Source of the DNA: Sphingobium scionense
Lineage (GTDB): Bacteria > Pseudomonadota > Alphaproteobacteria > Sphingomonadales > Sphingomonadaceae
NCBI RefSeq assembly: GCF_014197035.1
Contig: NZ_JACIEU010000033.1
Coordinates: 1 to 44,241 of the forward strand
Direction: 5' to 3'
Length of the DNA stretch: 44,241 nucleotides
The notes under the pieces are model-generated. The model ran no database searches. It was given only the letters and a program-made list of their open reading frames with translations, and was not told the DNA's origin. Shown here one piece after another: positions 33,447-42,812 of the stretch (position 1 is its first letter; each line of letters begins with the position of its first letter). Position numbers and translations under genes: made by a program.

Positions 33447-35701
33447 GCGGCGCTCCCTGCTGGAACCAGCGCGCGCTCTCGACGAACCGTATTTGGCCTG
33501 GGGCCAGTTTGAGAGGGAATGCGCAGAGCATTTGCCACGACTGTGATCGAGGACAGCGACATTGCGACCGCCGCCAGCAAAGGGCTGACATAACCTGCCA
33601 AGGCCATCGGCAGCACCACCAGGTTGTATCCGACCGAAAACACGAGATTCTGCCGGACGAGCCTACCGGCAGCGCGGGAAATACGCAGGGCTTGCGGAAT
33701 AGCCGCGAGATCCTGTCCGAAAAACACGATGTCGGCGGCCGCACGGCCGATATCGGCGGCATTGGATGGCGCCATGGAAACATGCGCGGCCGAAAGAGCC
33801 GGCCCGTCGTTCAAGCCATCGCCTACCATCAAGGTTTTGCACTGCTTGCCAGCAAGCGCTTCGAGACGCTGCACTTTTTGCTGAGGCAGGAGGCCGGCGC
33901 GAAATTTCGCGATGCCGATCGAGGCCGCGACCGCCGATACCGCTTCAGGGTGGTCACCCGAAAGCAACTCCACATCGAGCCCAAGCTCACTGAGCTGCCG
34001 CACCGTGTCTCGTGCGCTGGTTTTCTCGATGTCCGAAAAGCGAAAATGACCTGCCCGTTCGCCATCGACCGAAAAGACCGTGTGGAGGCTACCGACATCG
34101 GCATTGGCGCCGCCCAGCGCCCAATCGGGTCGCCCTATCCTGAATATATGGCCGGCGCGGCACGCTTCCAACCCTTTCCCGGGAAGCTCGGAAAAGCTAT
34201 CCAGAGTGCCGCCCGCACGGCCCTCGCTACTTGCTGCAAGGGCCCGCGCAACAGGGTGGTCGGATCGCGACGCCATGGCCGAGGCGATCTCGCGGTAGCG
34301 CTGGTCGATATCGGCTTCGGTCACGCGGAGATCGCCGATGGTCAGCGTGCCTGTCTTGTCGAAAACGACAATATCGATCTCGGCTAGTCGTTCGAGCGCG
34401 CTTCCGTCCTTCAGGGCGATTCCGCGTTCGAACAAGCGCTTCGCTGCAACAACTTGTACCATGGGAATGGCGAGTCCCAACGCGCAGGGACAGGTAATGA
34501 TGAGTACCGAAATCGCGATGGTGAGCGACAGATGCCAGTCACCGGTCGAGAGGAACCATCCCGCAAAGGAAGCTAAGGCCAGCGAATGGATGATCGGCGA
34601 ATAACAGGCCGCCACGCGATCCGCCAGGCGACGGTAGCGCGCGCGGCCCTGCTCGGCCGCCTCCATCATCAGGACCATTTCCGCGAGAAAGGATTGTGCG
34701 CTCGTGCTGGTGACGCGGACTTCCAACGAGCCATCAAGGTTGAGCATGCCGGACAGAAGCTTGCTCCCGGCCATCACGGGCGTCGGCATCGCCTCGCCGG
34801 TTACCACTGCGGTGTCGACATCGCCCTCTCCGGCCAGGACGACCCCGTCGAGCGGCACGCGTTCTCCTGGAGCGACGACTATGGCATCGCCCACCGCTAC
34901 GCTGTCGAGCGCCACAAATGTCCGTGAACCATCCTCGGCGATGACCTTCGCGCCCGCAGGCATCATTTTGGCGAGACCGAGCACCGCGGAACGCGCCTTG
35001 TCGCGCATCAGATAGTCAAGCGTTCGTCCGATCAGCAAAAAGAAGATCAGCGTGACGACAGCGTCGAAATAGGCATGCGGGCCGGAATGCAATGTGTCGA
35101 AGATGCTCAAGCCGAGCGCGAGAAGAATGCCGATTGAGATGGGCACGTCCATGTTGGTGCGACCTGCACGCAAGGCGGACCATGCCGATTGGAAGAAGAT
35201 GCGCCCCGAATAGGCTACCGTCGGAAGCGCCAGGAGCGCCGATATCGCATGGAAAAGATGACGCGTACCTGGGTCAGCGCCTGACCATACCGACACTGAG
35301 AGCAGCATGATGTTCATCGCCGCAAATCCCGAGACCGCCATGGCGACGATCAGCCTGCGTCTTTCGCGGTCAGGTTGACCCTCGAGATTGCTCAGCAGAT
35401 TCGCTTCGAAGCCCACTTCGGACAGGGTTTCGAGCAACGGAGGAATAGTAGCCGTTCTTTTCCAGGTGACCGTGGCCCGCCGCGTCGAGAGGTTGACGCG
35501 TGCCGACACCACGCCGTCGAGCTGAGCCAGGGCCCGCTCGATTTTTCCCATGCATCCGCCGCAGTGCGCGGTAGGAACCGACAATTGAGTCTGAAGCAGA
35601 CCATCGTCAAGCACCGTGCTGGCGAGGATGAGCTCGTCGACCGACTGGCGGGTCGATGTCCGTCGCAACGCGACATCGTTCAAAGCGGCGCGCGACGCCA
35701 T
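33443..35701 (-). CDS. ccoI: CcoI/FixI copper P-type ATPase for cbb3 oxidase assembly
   Basis: The ATG MASRAALNDVALR gives 752 residues; the frame runs on upstream through the DUF2189 gene without meaning. One N-terminal HMA-like domain carries CGGC (47-50). Then follow the P1B elements CPC (ITCPCALGLAIP), DKTGT, GDGLND and the last helix SLSSITVVANALRI. CcoI moves Cu(I) out of the cytoplasm for the CuB site of CcoN. It differs from the island copA by the HMA domain in place of YHS/HMBD. It begins 2 bp after the DUF2189 stop. Confidence 0.92.
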   Translation of the reverse strand: MASRAALNDVALRRTSTRQSVDELILASTVLDDGLLQTQLSVPTAHCGGCMGKIERALAQLDGVVSARVNLSTRRATVTWKRTATIPPLLETLSEVGFEANLLSNLEGQPDRERRRLIVAMAVSGFAAMNIMLLSVSVWSGADPGTRHLFHAISALLALPTVAYSGRIFFQSAWSALRAGRTNMDVPISIGILLALGLSIFDTLHSGPHAYFDAVVTLIFFLLIGRTLDYLMRDKARSAVLGLAKMMPAGAKVIAEDGSRTFVALDSVAVGDAIVVAPGERVPLDGVVLAGEGDVDTAVVTGEAMPTPVMAGSKLLSGMLNLDGSLEVRVTSTSAQSFLAEMVLMMEAAEQGRARYRRLADRVAACYSPIIHSLALASFAGWFLSTGDWHLSLTIAISVLIITCPCALGLAIPMVQVVAAKRLFERGIALKDGSALERLAEIDIVVFDKTGTLTIGDLRVTEADIDQRYREIASAMASRSDHPVARALAASSEGRAGGTLDSFSELPGKGLEACRAGHIFRIGRPDWALGGANADVGSLHTVFSVDGERAGHFRFSDIEKTSARDTVRQLSELGLDVELLSGDHPEAVSAVAASIGIAKFRAGLLPQQKVQRLEALAGKQCKTLMVGDGLNDGPALSAAHVSMAPSNAADIGRAAADIVFFGQDLAAIPQALRISRAAGRLVRQNLVFSVGYNLVVLPMALAGYVSPLLAAVAMSLSSITVVANALRIPSQTGPRPNTVRRERALVPAGSAA

Positions 35702-35703
35702 TC

Positions 35704-36522
35704 CTAGGCGTCCGCTTCGGCGACCGCGCGATAGGCATGCCAGGTGGCATGACCCAGCCATGGGAAAATAAGGATGAGCCCGAGAAGTCCCGTTGCCGCG
35801 CAAAGAATGAAAAGCGCCAGCACGATCCCTCCCCACACGACCATGGGTGCAAGGTTGTTCCATACGAGCGCCATGCTGGTTCCCATCGCCGTGAGAGCAT
35901 CGACCTTCCTGTCGAGCAACATTGGAATGGCAAAAACGCTGATCGCAAAGGCGAACGACGCGAACAGGCCCCCTACCGCGGTGCCTACCCCGAGAATGAT
36001 CCAACCCACAGGCTCGGTCACGAGCAAGGCGGTAATGTGCGTCAGGCCGGGGAACGGGCGAACGCCGAAAAACAGGGCATAGATGAGGACCGCCGAACGA
36101 ATCCACAAAAGCATCAGAAGGCTGAGCAGCAAGCCGGTGAAATAGACCTGTGGCCCTGCTGCGGGTTTTACGAGAAGCATTCGGCGCAGACCAATTGTCT
36201 CGCCCTGCTCGCGGGTCCGGCTCTTTTCATAGAGTCCGACGGCGAGCAGCGGAGCGACGATCATGAAGCCGGCAAGCGCGGGAAAGAGGATATAATCTCG
36301 CCCGTACAGGGCGAGGATCGCGACCGCGGCGACCGAGAGGGCAAAAATGCCCAGACCGTAAAGAAGGCTCGGGACCGGCCGATCCATCAGATCGCGCCAA
36401 CCCGCTCCAAGCCAGCGCAAGCCGACGAGCGGTGAGAGGTGGCGCTGAAGTCGGGCGTTCCTGGTTTCATCGATCCCCGACGTTTCGGTCAGCAATCCGT
36501 AAGAGGCGCTCTCCTCAGTCAT
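35704..36522 (-). CDS. DUF2189 multi-spanning membrane protein
   Basis: The ATG at MTEESASYG gives 272 residues; a TTG three codons earlier is possible. After a cytoplasmic leader there are about six helices (DLMDRPVPSLLYGLGIFALS; FPALAGFMIVAPLLAVGLYE; …). The pattern fits DUF2189, whose members commonly sit beside cytochrome oxidase or cbb3 genes. The molecular role is not known. It lies where ccoH would be expected in a ccoGHIS operon. Confidence 0.75.
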   Translation of the reverse strand: MTEESASYGLLTETSGIDETRNARLQRHLSPLVGLRWLGAGWRDLMDRPVPSLLYGLGIFALSVAAVAILALYGRDYILFPALAGFMIVAPLLAVGLYEKSRTREQGETIGLRRMLLVKPAAGPQVYFTGLLLSLLMLLWIRSAVLIYALFFGVRPFPGLTHITALLVTEPVGWIILGVGTAVGGLFASFAFAISVFAIPMLLDRKVDALTAMGTSMALVWNNLAPMVVWGGIVLALFILCAATGLLGLILIFPWLGHATWHAYRAVAEADA

Positions 36523-36535
36523 ATCCAGCAACCTT

Positions 36536-36724
36536 TCAGCATGCCGATTTCGCCGCGCGATACTGGCCGCTCTCGCTCGCTCGCTCCTTCAAATGCCCCA
36601 CACAATCCGGTTGCGATTGAAAGGCTACGTAAAGGAAATGCGCATTCGCGAGCACAAACAGGAGCAGCCCCGCCACTACGAGGCTCCAAACAAGCCATCG
36701 TGATCTGCGTCGCGTCGCTCTCAT
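36536..36724 (-). CDS. Small membrane-anchored protein following ccoP
   Basis: The 62-residue protein MRATRRRSRWLVWSLVVAGL… has a basic start, one helix (about 10-35) and a short periplasmic tail with two Cys (QPDCVGHL and the C-terminal Cys). The ATG overlaps the ccoP stop (ATGA), so translation is coupled to the oxidase subunit. I do not recognise the family. Its position suggests a role in cbb3 assembly or stability. Confidence 0.65.
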   Translation of the reverse strand: MRATRRRSRWLVWSLVVAGLLLFVLANAHFLYVAFQSQPDCVGHLKERASESGQYRAAKSAC

Positions 36725-37599
36725 GGCGCCGGTAAACTCAGTGAGTGAACATAGAGTGCCAAAATCTTGATATCGGCGGCGCTCAGCCGTTCGTCCCAGG
36801 TCGGCATATGGCCTTGGCGACCGCCATGCACCGTCTCGACAATCTGATCGAGGTCGCCTCCATAGATCCAGCGCGCATCCGTTAGATTGGGCGCGCCGAC
36901 ATCGCGTTTGCCGCGCGCATCCTCGCCATGGCAAATCGCGCAATTCGACATGAACACCTCGCGCCCCGACAATACCGAAGCGCGATTGGCCGCCGTCACG
37001 AATTTGGGATGCGACAGGGAATAGATGTAATTGGCCGCCAGACTGACCTGATCGGCGTCGAGAATGCCATCCCGTCCGAACGACGGCATCTGAGAGGTTC
37101 GCCCTTGCGGATGCTCCACATTGACCCCGACACGCATGGTCTGGGCGATTGTTTCGAGATCGCCGCCCCAGATCCAGTCGTCGTCGGTCAGATCGGGATA
37201 GCCATAGCCACCCTTGGCATTGATGCCGTGGCAGGCGGCGCAATTATCGCCGAAAAGCCGGTGCCCCGTGCTGCGCACGATCGCCATGAGCTGAGGGTCG
37301 GCCGCGATCTGTTCGAGGTTCTCGCTTTCGATCCGCTTCATCCAGGCAGCGCGGCCCGCCTGCGCATCGACCAAATGCTTCTCGACCGATGTGCGCTGGT
37401 CCGTGTTGAGTATGCCCTTGGTGTAAGTATGGCCCACTGGCCAGGTCGGCATGAGGATCCACCAGGCGAAGGCGAAAAGATGCGTGACGATCAGAAAGAT
37501 CAGCACGCCTTTCGGAACCGGCGTATCAAGCTCCTTGATGCCGTTCCAGATGTGGCCGGTCGTGTCGCGGCCGCTGACCGGATCGCGTTCTACGTCCAC
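36721..37599 (-). CDS. ccoP: CcoP dihaem subunit of cbb3 cytochrome oxidase
   Basis: A GTG start gives 292 residues. The N-terminal region has the HIWNGIKELDTPVPKG signature and one membrane helix, followed by two cytochrome c domains with CAACH and CAICH. CcoP takes electrons from the bc1 complex or soluble cytochrome and passes them to CcoO/CcoN. It overlaps the end of ccoQ by 10 bp. Confidence 0.95.
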   Translation of the reverse strand: MDVERDPVSGRDTTGHIWNGIKELDTPVPKGVLIFLIVTHLFAFAWWILMPTWPVGHTYTKGILNTDQRTSVEKHLVDAQAGRAAWMKRIESENLEQIAADPQLMAIVRSTGHRLFGDNCAACHGINAKGGYGYPDLTDDDWIWGGDLETIAQTMRVGVNVEHPQGRTSQMPSFGRDGILDADQVSLAANYIYSLSHPKFVTAANRASVLSGREVFMSNCAICHGEDARGKRDVGAPNLTDARWIYGGDLDQIVETVHGGRQGHMPTWDERLSAADIKILALYVHSLSLPAP

Positions 37600-37760
37600 G
37601 GCTTGTCATCCTGATCGAGAACGCTTTGCTTGGCTCTGTCGAACTTCTTTCGGTTGGACGGACGGAACGTATAGATGAGCACGCCGATCATCAGCCCGAT
37701 AAGGTAGAACAGCCCCCAGCTTTTCGAGAATGCGACGAGAGCGTCGTGGCTTATATCCAT
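37590..37760 (-). CDS. ccoQ: CcoQ small subunit of cbb3 cytochrome oxidase
   Basis: The 56-residue protein MDISHDALVAFSKSWGLFYL… has one membrane helix followed by YTFRPSNRKKFDRAKQSVL, the typical CcoQ/FixQ tail. It stabilises the complex. It lies between ccoO (13-bp gap) and ccoP (overlap). Confidence 0.9.
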   Translation of the reverse strand: MDISHDALVAFSKSWGLFYLIGLMIGVLIYTFRPSNRKKFDRAKQSVLDQDDKPWT

Positions 37761-37773
37761 GGGTCTCTCCTCT

Positions 37774-38526
37774 TCATTTCACCGGCTCCGGCGGCTTCTG
37801 GGGGGCAGCCGTGTTCTTGTACGGCGCATCGGTCAGCCGCCCCAAGACCTGCAGATAAGCTACCAAAGCGTCCATTTCGGTGACTTCGGTCGCCACATCG
37901 TCGAACACGCGCACCTGCGTTTCTTGGCCGTAGCGATCCGCAACACCGGACGACGTCGAGCTTTCCGGCGTCGCCTGATCGTAAGCATCGATGCTGGCGT
38001 TTTCGATCATCGCGTCGGTGTAGGGGACACCGGCAGCGCGCAGGGCTTTCAGATGTAAGGGCAGATCATCGAGCCGCAGCGTGGTGCGCGCCAGCCAGGC
38101 ATAGGCCGGCATGTTGGAATCGGGCACCACATCGCGCGGATTGGTCAGATGCGCTACATGCCAGAAATCCGAATATTTGCCGCCGATGCGGGCAAGATCC
38201 GGGCCGGTTCGCTTCGAGCCCCAGAGCATCGGATGGTCATACTTGGACTCGACCGCCAGAGAATAAGGCCCGTAGCGCTCGACCTCATCCTGCAAGGTGC
38301 GGATCATCTGGCTGTGGCAGGCATAGCAGCCCTCGCGAACGTAGATATTCCGACCTGCCAGTTCGAGTGGTGTGTAGAGCCGCATGTCAGGCACCTTCTC
38401 CACTGTCTCATCGATCGTGAAGAGCGGGGCGATTTCGACGAGACCCCCAACACTGGCGGCCGCGACAATTGCGAGCACGAAGCCGATGGCGCTTCGCTCA
38501 AGCTTGCGATGAAAGAGTTCGGCCAT
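37774..38526 (-). CDS. ccoO: CcoO monohaem subunit of cbb3 cytochrome oxidase
   Basis: The 250-residue protein has an N-terminal membrane anchor and one haem-binding site CYACHSQ in the conserved context NIYVREGCYACHSQMIRTL. SKRTGPDLARIGGKYSDFWH and SNMPAYAWL follow, the latter with the axial Met. It hands electrons to CcoN. It follows ccoN by 3 bp. Confidence 0.96.
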   Translation of the reverse strand: MAELFHRKLERSAIGFVLAIVAAASVGGLVEIAPLFTIDETVEKVPDMRLYTPLELAGRNIYVREGCYACHSQMIRTLQDEVERYGPYSLAVESKYDHPMLWGSKRTGPDLARIGGKYSDFWHVAHLTNPRDVVPDSNMPAYAWLARTTLRLDDLPLHLKALRAAGVPYTDAMIENASIDAYDQATPESSTSSGVADRYGQETQVRVFDDVATEVTEMDALVAYLQVLGRLTDAPYKNTAAPQKPPEPVK

Positions 38527-38529
38527 CGC

Positions 38530-40173
38530 TCAGCCCCTCGCCACCGCTGTGGCGGCATTCAAAGGAACGTCGCCTTCTACCGGCGCGCTAGATGGCGCTG
38601 CGCGAATGGTCCTCCACATATTGTAAGCGCCGATCGCCGCTCCGATCAGGAACAAAAGGCCGCCGAGGGTGCGCGAGATGTAATAGGGATACATCGCTCT
38701 CAGCGAGTCGAGGAACGAATAGGCGAGCGTGCCTTCCTCGGTGTAAGTCCGCCACATAAGACCCTGGATGATGCCGGAATTCCACATTGCAAAAATGTAG
38801 ATAAGGGTCCCGGCCAGCGAGAGCCAGAAATGCCACTCGACGAGCGCCGGCGAATACATTGTCTCGCGCTTCCAGAGCGAGGGAACCAGCGTATAGAATG
38901 AGCCGAAAGTAATAAGTGCGACCCATCCGAGCGCGCCTGCGTGAACATGGCCCACGGTCCAATCGGTGTAATGGGACAGCGAATTGACAGGACGGATGGC
39001 GAGGAACGACCCTTCGAAGGTCGAAATGCCGTAGAACACGGCTGCGACCATCATGAAGCGCAGCGTGGCATCGTCGCGCACGCGGTGCCAGGCGCCATTT
39101 AGCGTCAGCAAGGCATTTCCGGCCGAAGCCCAGGACGGAACGAGAAGCATGACCGAGAACGTCATCCCCAGCGTCTGCACCCAATGCGGCAGCGCTGTAT
39201 AATGAAGATGATGCGAGCCAGCCCACATGTAGAAAAATGTGATGCCCCAGAAGCTTAAGATCGACAGCCTATAGGAAAAGATCGGCCGCTGCGCCCGTAT
39301 CGGCAGATAATAATAGAGCATCCCCAGAAAGCCGGCCGTGAGGAAGAAAGCGACGGCGTTGTGGCCATACCACCACTGCACCATCGCATCCTGCACGCCC
39401 GACCATATCGTATAGCTCTTGGCGTGCCCCAGCGAGACGGGGACAGCGAGATTATTGATGATATGCAGAATTGCGACGACGAGGATGAAGGCCATGAAAT
39501 ACCAGTTGGCCACATAGATGTGGGGTTCTTTGCGGCGCGCCAGCGTCCTGATGTAGAGGACGAAATAGGTCACCCAGACGATCACCAGCCAGATGTCCGC
39601 ATACCATTCGGCTTCGGCATATTCCTTCGATTGGGTGACACCCAGCAGATATCCGCTGGCGGCCAGGATGCAGAACAGATTGTAGCCGACAAGGACAAAC
39701 CAGGGGGAAAGCTGATCGGGAAGCCGCGCGCGCGACGTACGCTGCACGACATGCAGCGATGTCGCGATAAGCGCGTTCCCGCCAAATCCAAAGATCACGC
39801 CGCTTGTGTGAACCGGTCGTAGGCGGCCGAAGCTCGCCCAGGCGCCATCGAATGTCAGATCGGGAAACGCGAGTAGGGCCGCCACCCATACTCCCACGAA
39901 CATGGCGACCACCGCCCAGGCCATGCTCGCGATGATGCCGGCCTTGATCGGCTCATCATAGTAGCTCTCGAGGCGGGATCTTGGCGGCTCCGGTCCCCAT
40001 AAATCTCGGATTACGACAACTGCGCAAATGGCACCGAACACCAGGATCAACCACCCGTGAACTTCCATCGTGTCTTGGGTGCCTGCGGCGGCGAGAACCA
40101 ACCCGCCCAAGGCGACAGCGACAGAAATTCCGAGTGCGATCTGTCGCTCGGCTTCGGTCAATGTCAAAATCAT
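38530..40173 (-). CDS. ccoN: CcoN catalytic subunit of cbb3 cytochrome oxidase
   Basis: The 547-residue haem-copper oxidase subunit has about twelve to fourteen helices. The ligand histidines lie in RPVHTSGVIFGFGGNAL, WWYGHNAVAFFLTAGFLGMLYYYLP, SHHLHYTALPHWVQ and HYTDWTVGHVHAGALGW. This is the oxygen-reducing, proton-pumping subunit of a high-affinity oxidase used at low oxygen. No textbook FNR/Anr box was found in the 176 bp upstream. The upstream genes run in the same direction. Confidence 0.96.
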   Translation of the reverse strand: MILTLTEAERQIALGISVAVALGGLVLAAAGTQDTMEVHGWLILVFGAICAVVVIRDLWGPEPPRSRLESYYDEPIKAGIIASMAWAVVAMFVGVWVAALLAFPDLTFDGAWASFGRLRPVHTSGVIFGFGGNALIATSLHVVQRTSRARLPDQLSPWFVLVGYNLFCILAASGYLLGVTQSKEYAEAEWYADIWLVIVWVTYFVLYIRTLARRKEPHIYVANWYFMAFILVVAILHIINNLAVPVSLGHAKSYTIWSGVQDAMVQWWYGHNAVAFFLTAGFLGMLYYYLPIRAQRPIFSYRLSILSFWGITFFYMWAGSHHLHYTALPHWVQTLGMTFSVMLLVPSWASAGNALLTLNGAWHRVRDDATLRFMMVAAVFYGISTFEGSFLAIRPVNSLSHYTDWTVGHVHAGALGWVALITFGSFYTLVPSLWKRETMYSPALVEWHFWLSLAGTLIYIFAMWNSGIIQGLMWRTYTEEGTLAYSFLDSLRAMYPYYISRTLGGLLFLIGAAIGAYNMWRTIRAAPSSAPVEGDVPLNAATAVARG

Positions 40174-40349
40174 GGCCGATCAATCCCCCCTTTTTGGTTG
40201 CTGCCATGCGGTTTTTTAGCGCAGCATTGCCTCCGGGGAGCGGGCCACGGAACTTGCGCATAAGCTGCAACACCTTAGTCCGCTCCGGGTTCCCGCCACG
40301 GCTGCTCCGAGCAGCCAATCGGCACGATGCCGGTCACCAGTCAATTCCT

Positions 40350-40814
40350 TCACAGCAATCCATGACTGCCTGCCACGGCGCCGAGAAGCGTGACCACTGC
40401 AAGACCCAGAAGCCCGCGATGAACGACCTCCATGCGATCGAAGTCTGCGGCAGGCTTCAACGACTCCTCCATGCGCCGATGAAGAAACAGCGGCTCGATC
40501 ACGAACAGCATCGCCGCGAAAATCGCCCAGAGGCCAACCATCGCGTGCATCCACCAGAAACGCAGATCGGCGAACCGATCCCACATCTGCCCGCGCTCCA
40601 CCATCCAGAAGCCGCTGACGCCGGCAAGCAGCACCCACACACGCGCTTGCGCCGCGAAACTGCCTTCGAGCTTGTGGAAGGCCGCCAGCCTGTCAGCTGG
40701 CGGATGCGCACGGCGAATGAACGGCATCACCACGAGCGTGACAAAGGCAACGCCTCCGATCCAGAACATAACCGCCAGGACATGAATTGCCCGGGCTATG
40801 GTGATATCGCCCAT
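40350..40814 (-). CDS. CopD-like small four-helix membrane protein
   Basis: The 154-residue protein has four hydrophobic helices with conserved-looking His residues (IARAIHVLAVMFWIGGVAFV; FWWMHAMVGLWAIF; VVHRGLLGLAVVTLLGAVAGSHG). This pattern is shared by CopD-like and DUF2269/haem-binding-like membrane proteins. The His in helices might bind haem or copper. It starts 11 bp after the hmp stop, so it belongs to the NO-stress operon, and it lies 176 bp upstream of ccoN. Confidence 0.65.
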   Translation of the reverse strand: MGDITIARAIHVLAVMFWIGGVAFVTLVVMPFIRRAHPPADRLAAFHKLEGSFAAQARVWVLLAGVSGFWMVERGQMWDRFADLRFWWMHAMVGLWAIFAAMLFVIEPLFLHRRMEESLKPAADFDRMEVVHRGLLGLAVVTLLGAVAGSHGLL

Positions 40815-40825
40815 CCCCTACTCCA

Positions 40826-42037
40826 TCAGGCTGCCAGCAGTTCGTCCGCCGGGCCGAAAAATTCGTAGTGAATTCGGTCGGACGGCACGCCGGCGAGCGA
40901 CAAGGTCGAAACCGCGTGACGCAGGAACGGGCGCGGTCCGCAAATGTAGTAGTCGGCTTCACCGACCGGCGTGTTGGCGACGAGCCACTCATCGGTGATG
41001 ATGCCGGCGACATCATAGTCCTGGCCCTGCGCTTCGCCTTCAAGCGGAGTTTGATGGAAATCAGTAACCGACACCGCCTTGCCCTGGCCGGCGACAGCGC
41101 GAACATGGTTGCGCATCGCATGCGTGTCGCGATCATGGGTCCCGTGAATATAATGAACGGGTACTTCGGCGCCGCTCTGCGCGAGCGCTTCGAGCATCGC
41201 CACCATCGGGGTCAGACCTACCCCACCGGACAGGAGGATGACCGGACGTTCGACATGATCGGCAAGGAAAAACTCCCCCGCTGGCGCGGCCACCTTTAGC
41301 ACCGTTCCGGGCCTAGCCTCGTCATGGAACCATCCTGAGGCCAGGCCATGTGGTTCACGCTTGACCGAAATGCGGTACGTTTCCCCATTGGGGGCGGCCG
41401 AAATCGAATAGTTGCGCTTGACCGGCGGATGACCGGGAATCTCCAGCCAGAAAGTCAGATACTGCCCCGGCTTGTGCTGCATGACGGGTCCGCCATCGAC
41501 CGGGCGGAGAATGTAGGAATTGATGACGCTGCTCTCGCGCAAGACGTCTTCGACGCGGAAGTCACGCCAGCCATTCCATCCGCCCGCCGCGTCCTTCTGC
41601 TCTGTGTAGACCCGCTGCTCGCGTGCGATCAGGATATTGGCGAGGAACCAGTAGGCCTCGCCCCATGCCGCAAGGATTTCCTCCGTTGCTGCATCTCCCA
41701 GCACCGCCTTGATCGCGCCAAGGAGCGCCTCGGCAACGTGCGGATAGTGCTCGGGCAAAATCTGAAGGCCCACATGCTTTTGCGCGATCCGCTCAACAGC
41801 AGGCGCAAGCGCACCGAGATTTTCAATATTGCTGGCATAGGCGAGAATGGCGCCCGTGAGCGCACGCGGCTGCGATCCGGAGTCGCCATGATGCGACTGA
41901 TTGAAAAGGTCGCGGATTTCCGGGTTCTGGAACATCCGGGAATACATTTCGTGTACGATGTCCAGACCATGCGCTTCCAGCGCGGGAACGGTCGCCTTGA
42001 CGAGCGCGATCGTCTGATCGCTAAGAGGTTGCGACAT
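40826..42037 (-). CDS. hmp: Flavohaemoglobin (NO dioxygenase)
   Basis: The 403-residue protein starts at ATG behind AGAAGGAGAA. Residues 1-140 are a globin with the proximal-His region IAQKHVGLQILPEHYPHVAEALL. The FAD domain follows (RNYSISAAPNGETYRISVKREPHGLASGWFHD), then the NAD domain (VILLSGGVGLTPMVAMLEAL; YYICGPRPFLR). It converts NO and O2 to nitrate. The operon with truncated haemoglobin and the nearby nsrR fit this role. Confidence 0.95.
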   Translation of the reverse strand: MSQPLSDQTIALVKATVPALEAHGLDIVHEMYSRMFQNPEIRDLFNQSHHGDSGSQPRALTGAILAYASNIENLGALAPAVERIAQKHVGLQILPEHYPHVAEALLGAIKAVLGDAATEEILAAWGEAYWFLANILIAREQRVYTEQKDAAGGWNGWRDFRVEDVLRESSVINSYILRPVDGGPVMQHKPGQYLTFWLEIPGHPPVKRNYSISAAPNGETYRISVKREPHGLASGWFHDEARPGTVLKVAAPAGEFFLADHVERPVILLSGGVGLTPMVAMLEALAQSGAEVPVHYIHGTHDRDTHAMRNHVRAVAGQGKAVSVTDFHQTPLEGEAQGQDYDVAGIITDEWLVANTPVGEADYYICGPRPFLRHAVSTLSLAGVPSDRIHYEFFGPADELLAA

Positions 42038-42077
42038 GAACTTCTCCTTCTGAAATGCGTTGAAATTTCCGGCAATG

Positions 42078-42353
42078 TCAGCGCGCGGGCGGCTGATCGT
42101 AGAAATCGACCTGCATCTTCATTGACCCCATCGGCGTCACGAAATGCGGCTGCTGCGGCAGAACCAATCCTGGCTGGTTCGGTGTCAGCACGATCTCCGA
42201 AGGCGGATCGAGATAGGTGAGCTTAAGCTCGCCTTCCAAAACGCGGATCAGGCCCCAGACACCGGCCTTGGTATCGTGTCGCGCCCGCAAGGCAGCCGGT
42301 AGCGTATCCTGATCAAACACCGGTGTGGAACGATAGGGAAGGATGTCAGGCAT
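42078..42353 (-). CDS. DUF1971 (TehB N-terminal-like) cupin-type protein
   Basis: The 91 residues match DUF1971: LPYRSTPVFDQDTLPAALRARHDTKAGVWG, then a β-rich part ending VTPMGSMKMQVDFY. The family resembles the N-domain of some tellurite-resistance TehB proteins, and its exact role is not known. It overlaps the end of the truncated haemoglobin gene by 8 bp and precedes hmp, so it is part of the NO-stress operon. Confidence 0.85.
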   Translation of the reverse strand: MPDILPYRSTPVFDQDTLPAALRARHDTKAGVWGLIRVLEGELKLTYLDPPSEIVLTPNQPGLVLPQQPHFVTPMGSMKMQVDFYDQPPAR

Positions 42354-42795
42354 GGCTTTGCACTCTCCGCCTTGGGCAATCCAGCGTATCGGAATTGATT
42401 GCCGAGCCTTCCGCGCGTTGCCGATCGAGCCGAAAAAACACGGCGAGCTGCAGGCTTTCGGCGATCCGCTTCGCTTTCGCTTGCAAAGCGGCGGCGGCTT
42501 CGGGCGACATCATTTCGTTGGTCGTTTCAGCCCAAAGCGTTAGCCATCGGTCGAAGAGCGCCGGCGTAATACGCGATTTGTGCTTTAAATGAGCCGGCAC
42601 CGGTTGACCCTTGTATCGACCACTGGTGAGCATTACCGATGACCAGAATGCCGCCAGCTTTTCGAGATGTTCCGGCCAATCGCTGATCGCGTCGTTGAAG
42701 ATCGGCCCCAGCTCGGCATCCTCTCGTACCCGCGCATAGAACAGCGTCACGAGACGGCTCAGCCCTTCTTCGTCAACCTGCCTATCGTCATCCAT
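42346..42795 (-). CDS. Group III truncated haemoglobin
   Basis: The 149-residue protein is a globin of group III type (2-on-2 fold): LVTLFYARVREDAELGPIFND, then HLEKLAAFWSSVMLTSGRYKG and VPAHLKHKSRITPALFDRWLTLWAET, with the proximal His in the last helix region. A GGAG lies eight bases before the ATG. It leads the operon with DUF1971 and hmp. The operator region in front carries two NsrR-type palindromes. Confidence 0.9.
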   Translation of the reverse strand: MDDDRQVDEEGLSRLVTLFYARVREDAELGPIFNDAISDWPEHLEKLAAFWSSVMLTSGRYKGQPVPAHLKHKSRITPALFDRWLTLWAETTNEMMSPEAAAALQAKAKRIAESLQLAVFFRLDRQRAEGSAINSDTLDCPRRRVQSHA

Positions 42796-42812
42796 TGACC
42801 GACTCCGAAATC

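Noticed and set aside
35702..36106. Extension of the ccoI frame to 36106
   Set aside because: The extra residues are antisense-like nonsense read through the DUF2189 gene in another frame; the HMA domain starts after 35701.
40254..40270. TTGC-N9-GCAA palindrome upstream of ccoN as an FNR/Anr box
   Set aside because: Spacing and half-sites differ from TTGAT-N4-ATCAA; it could be chance.
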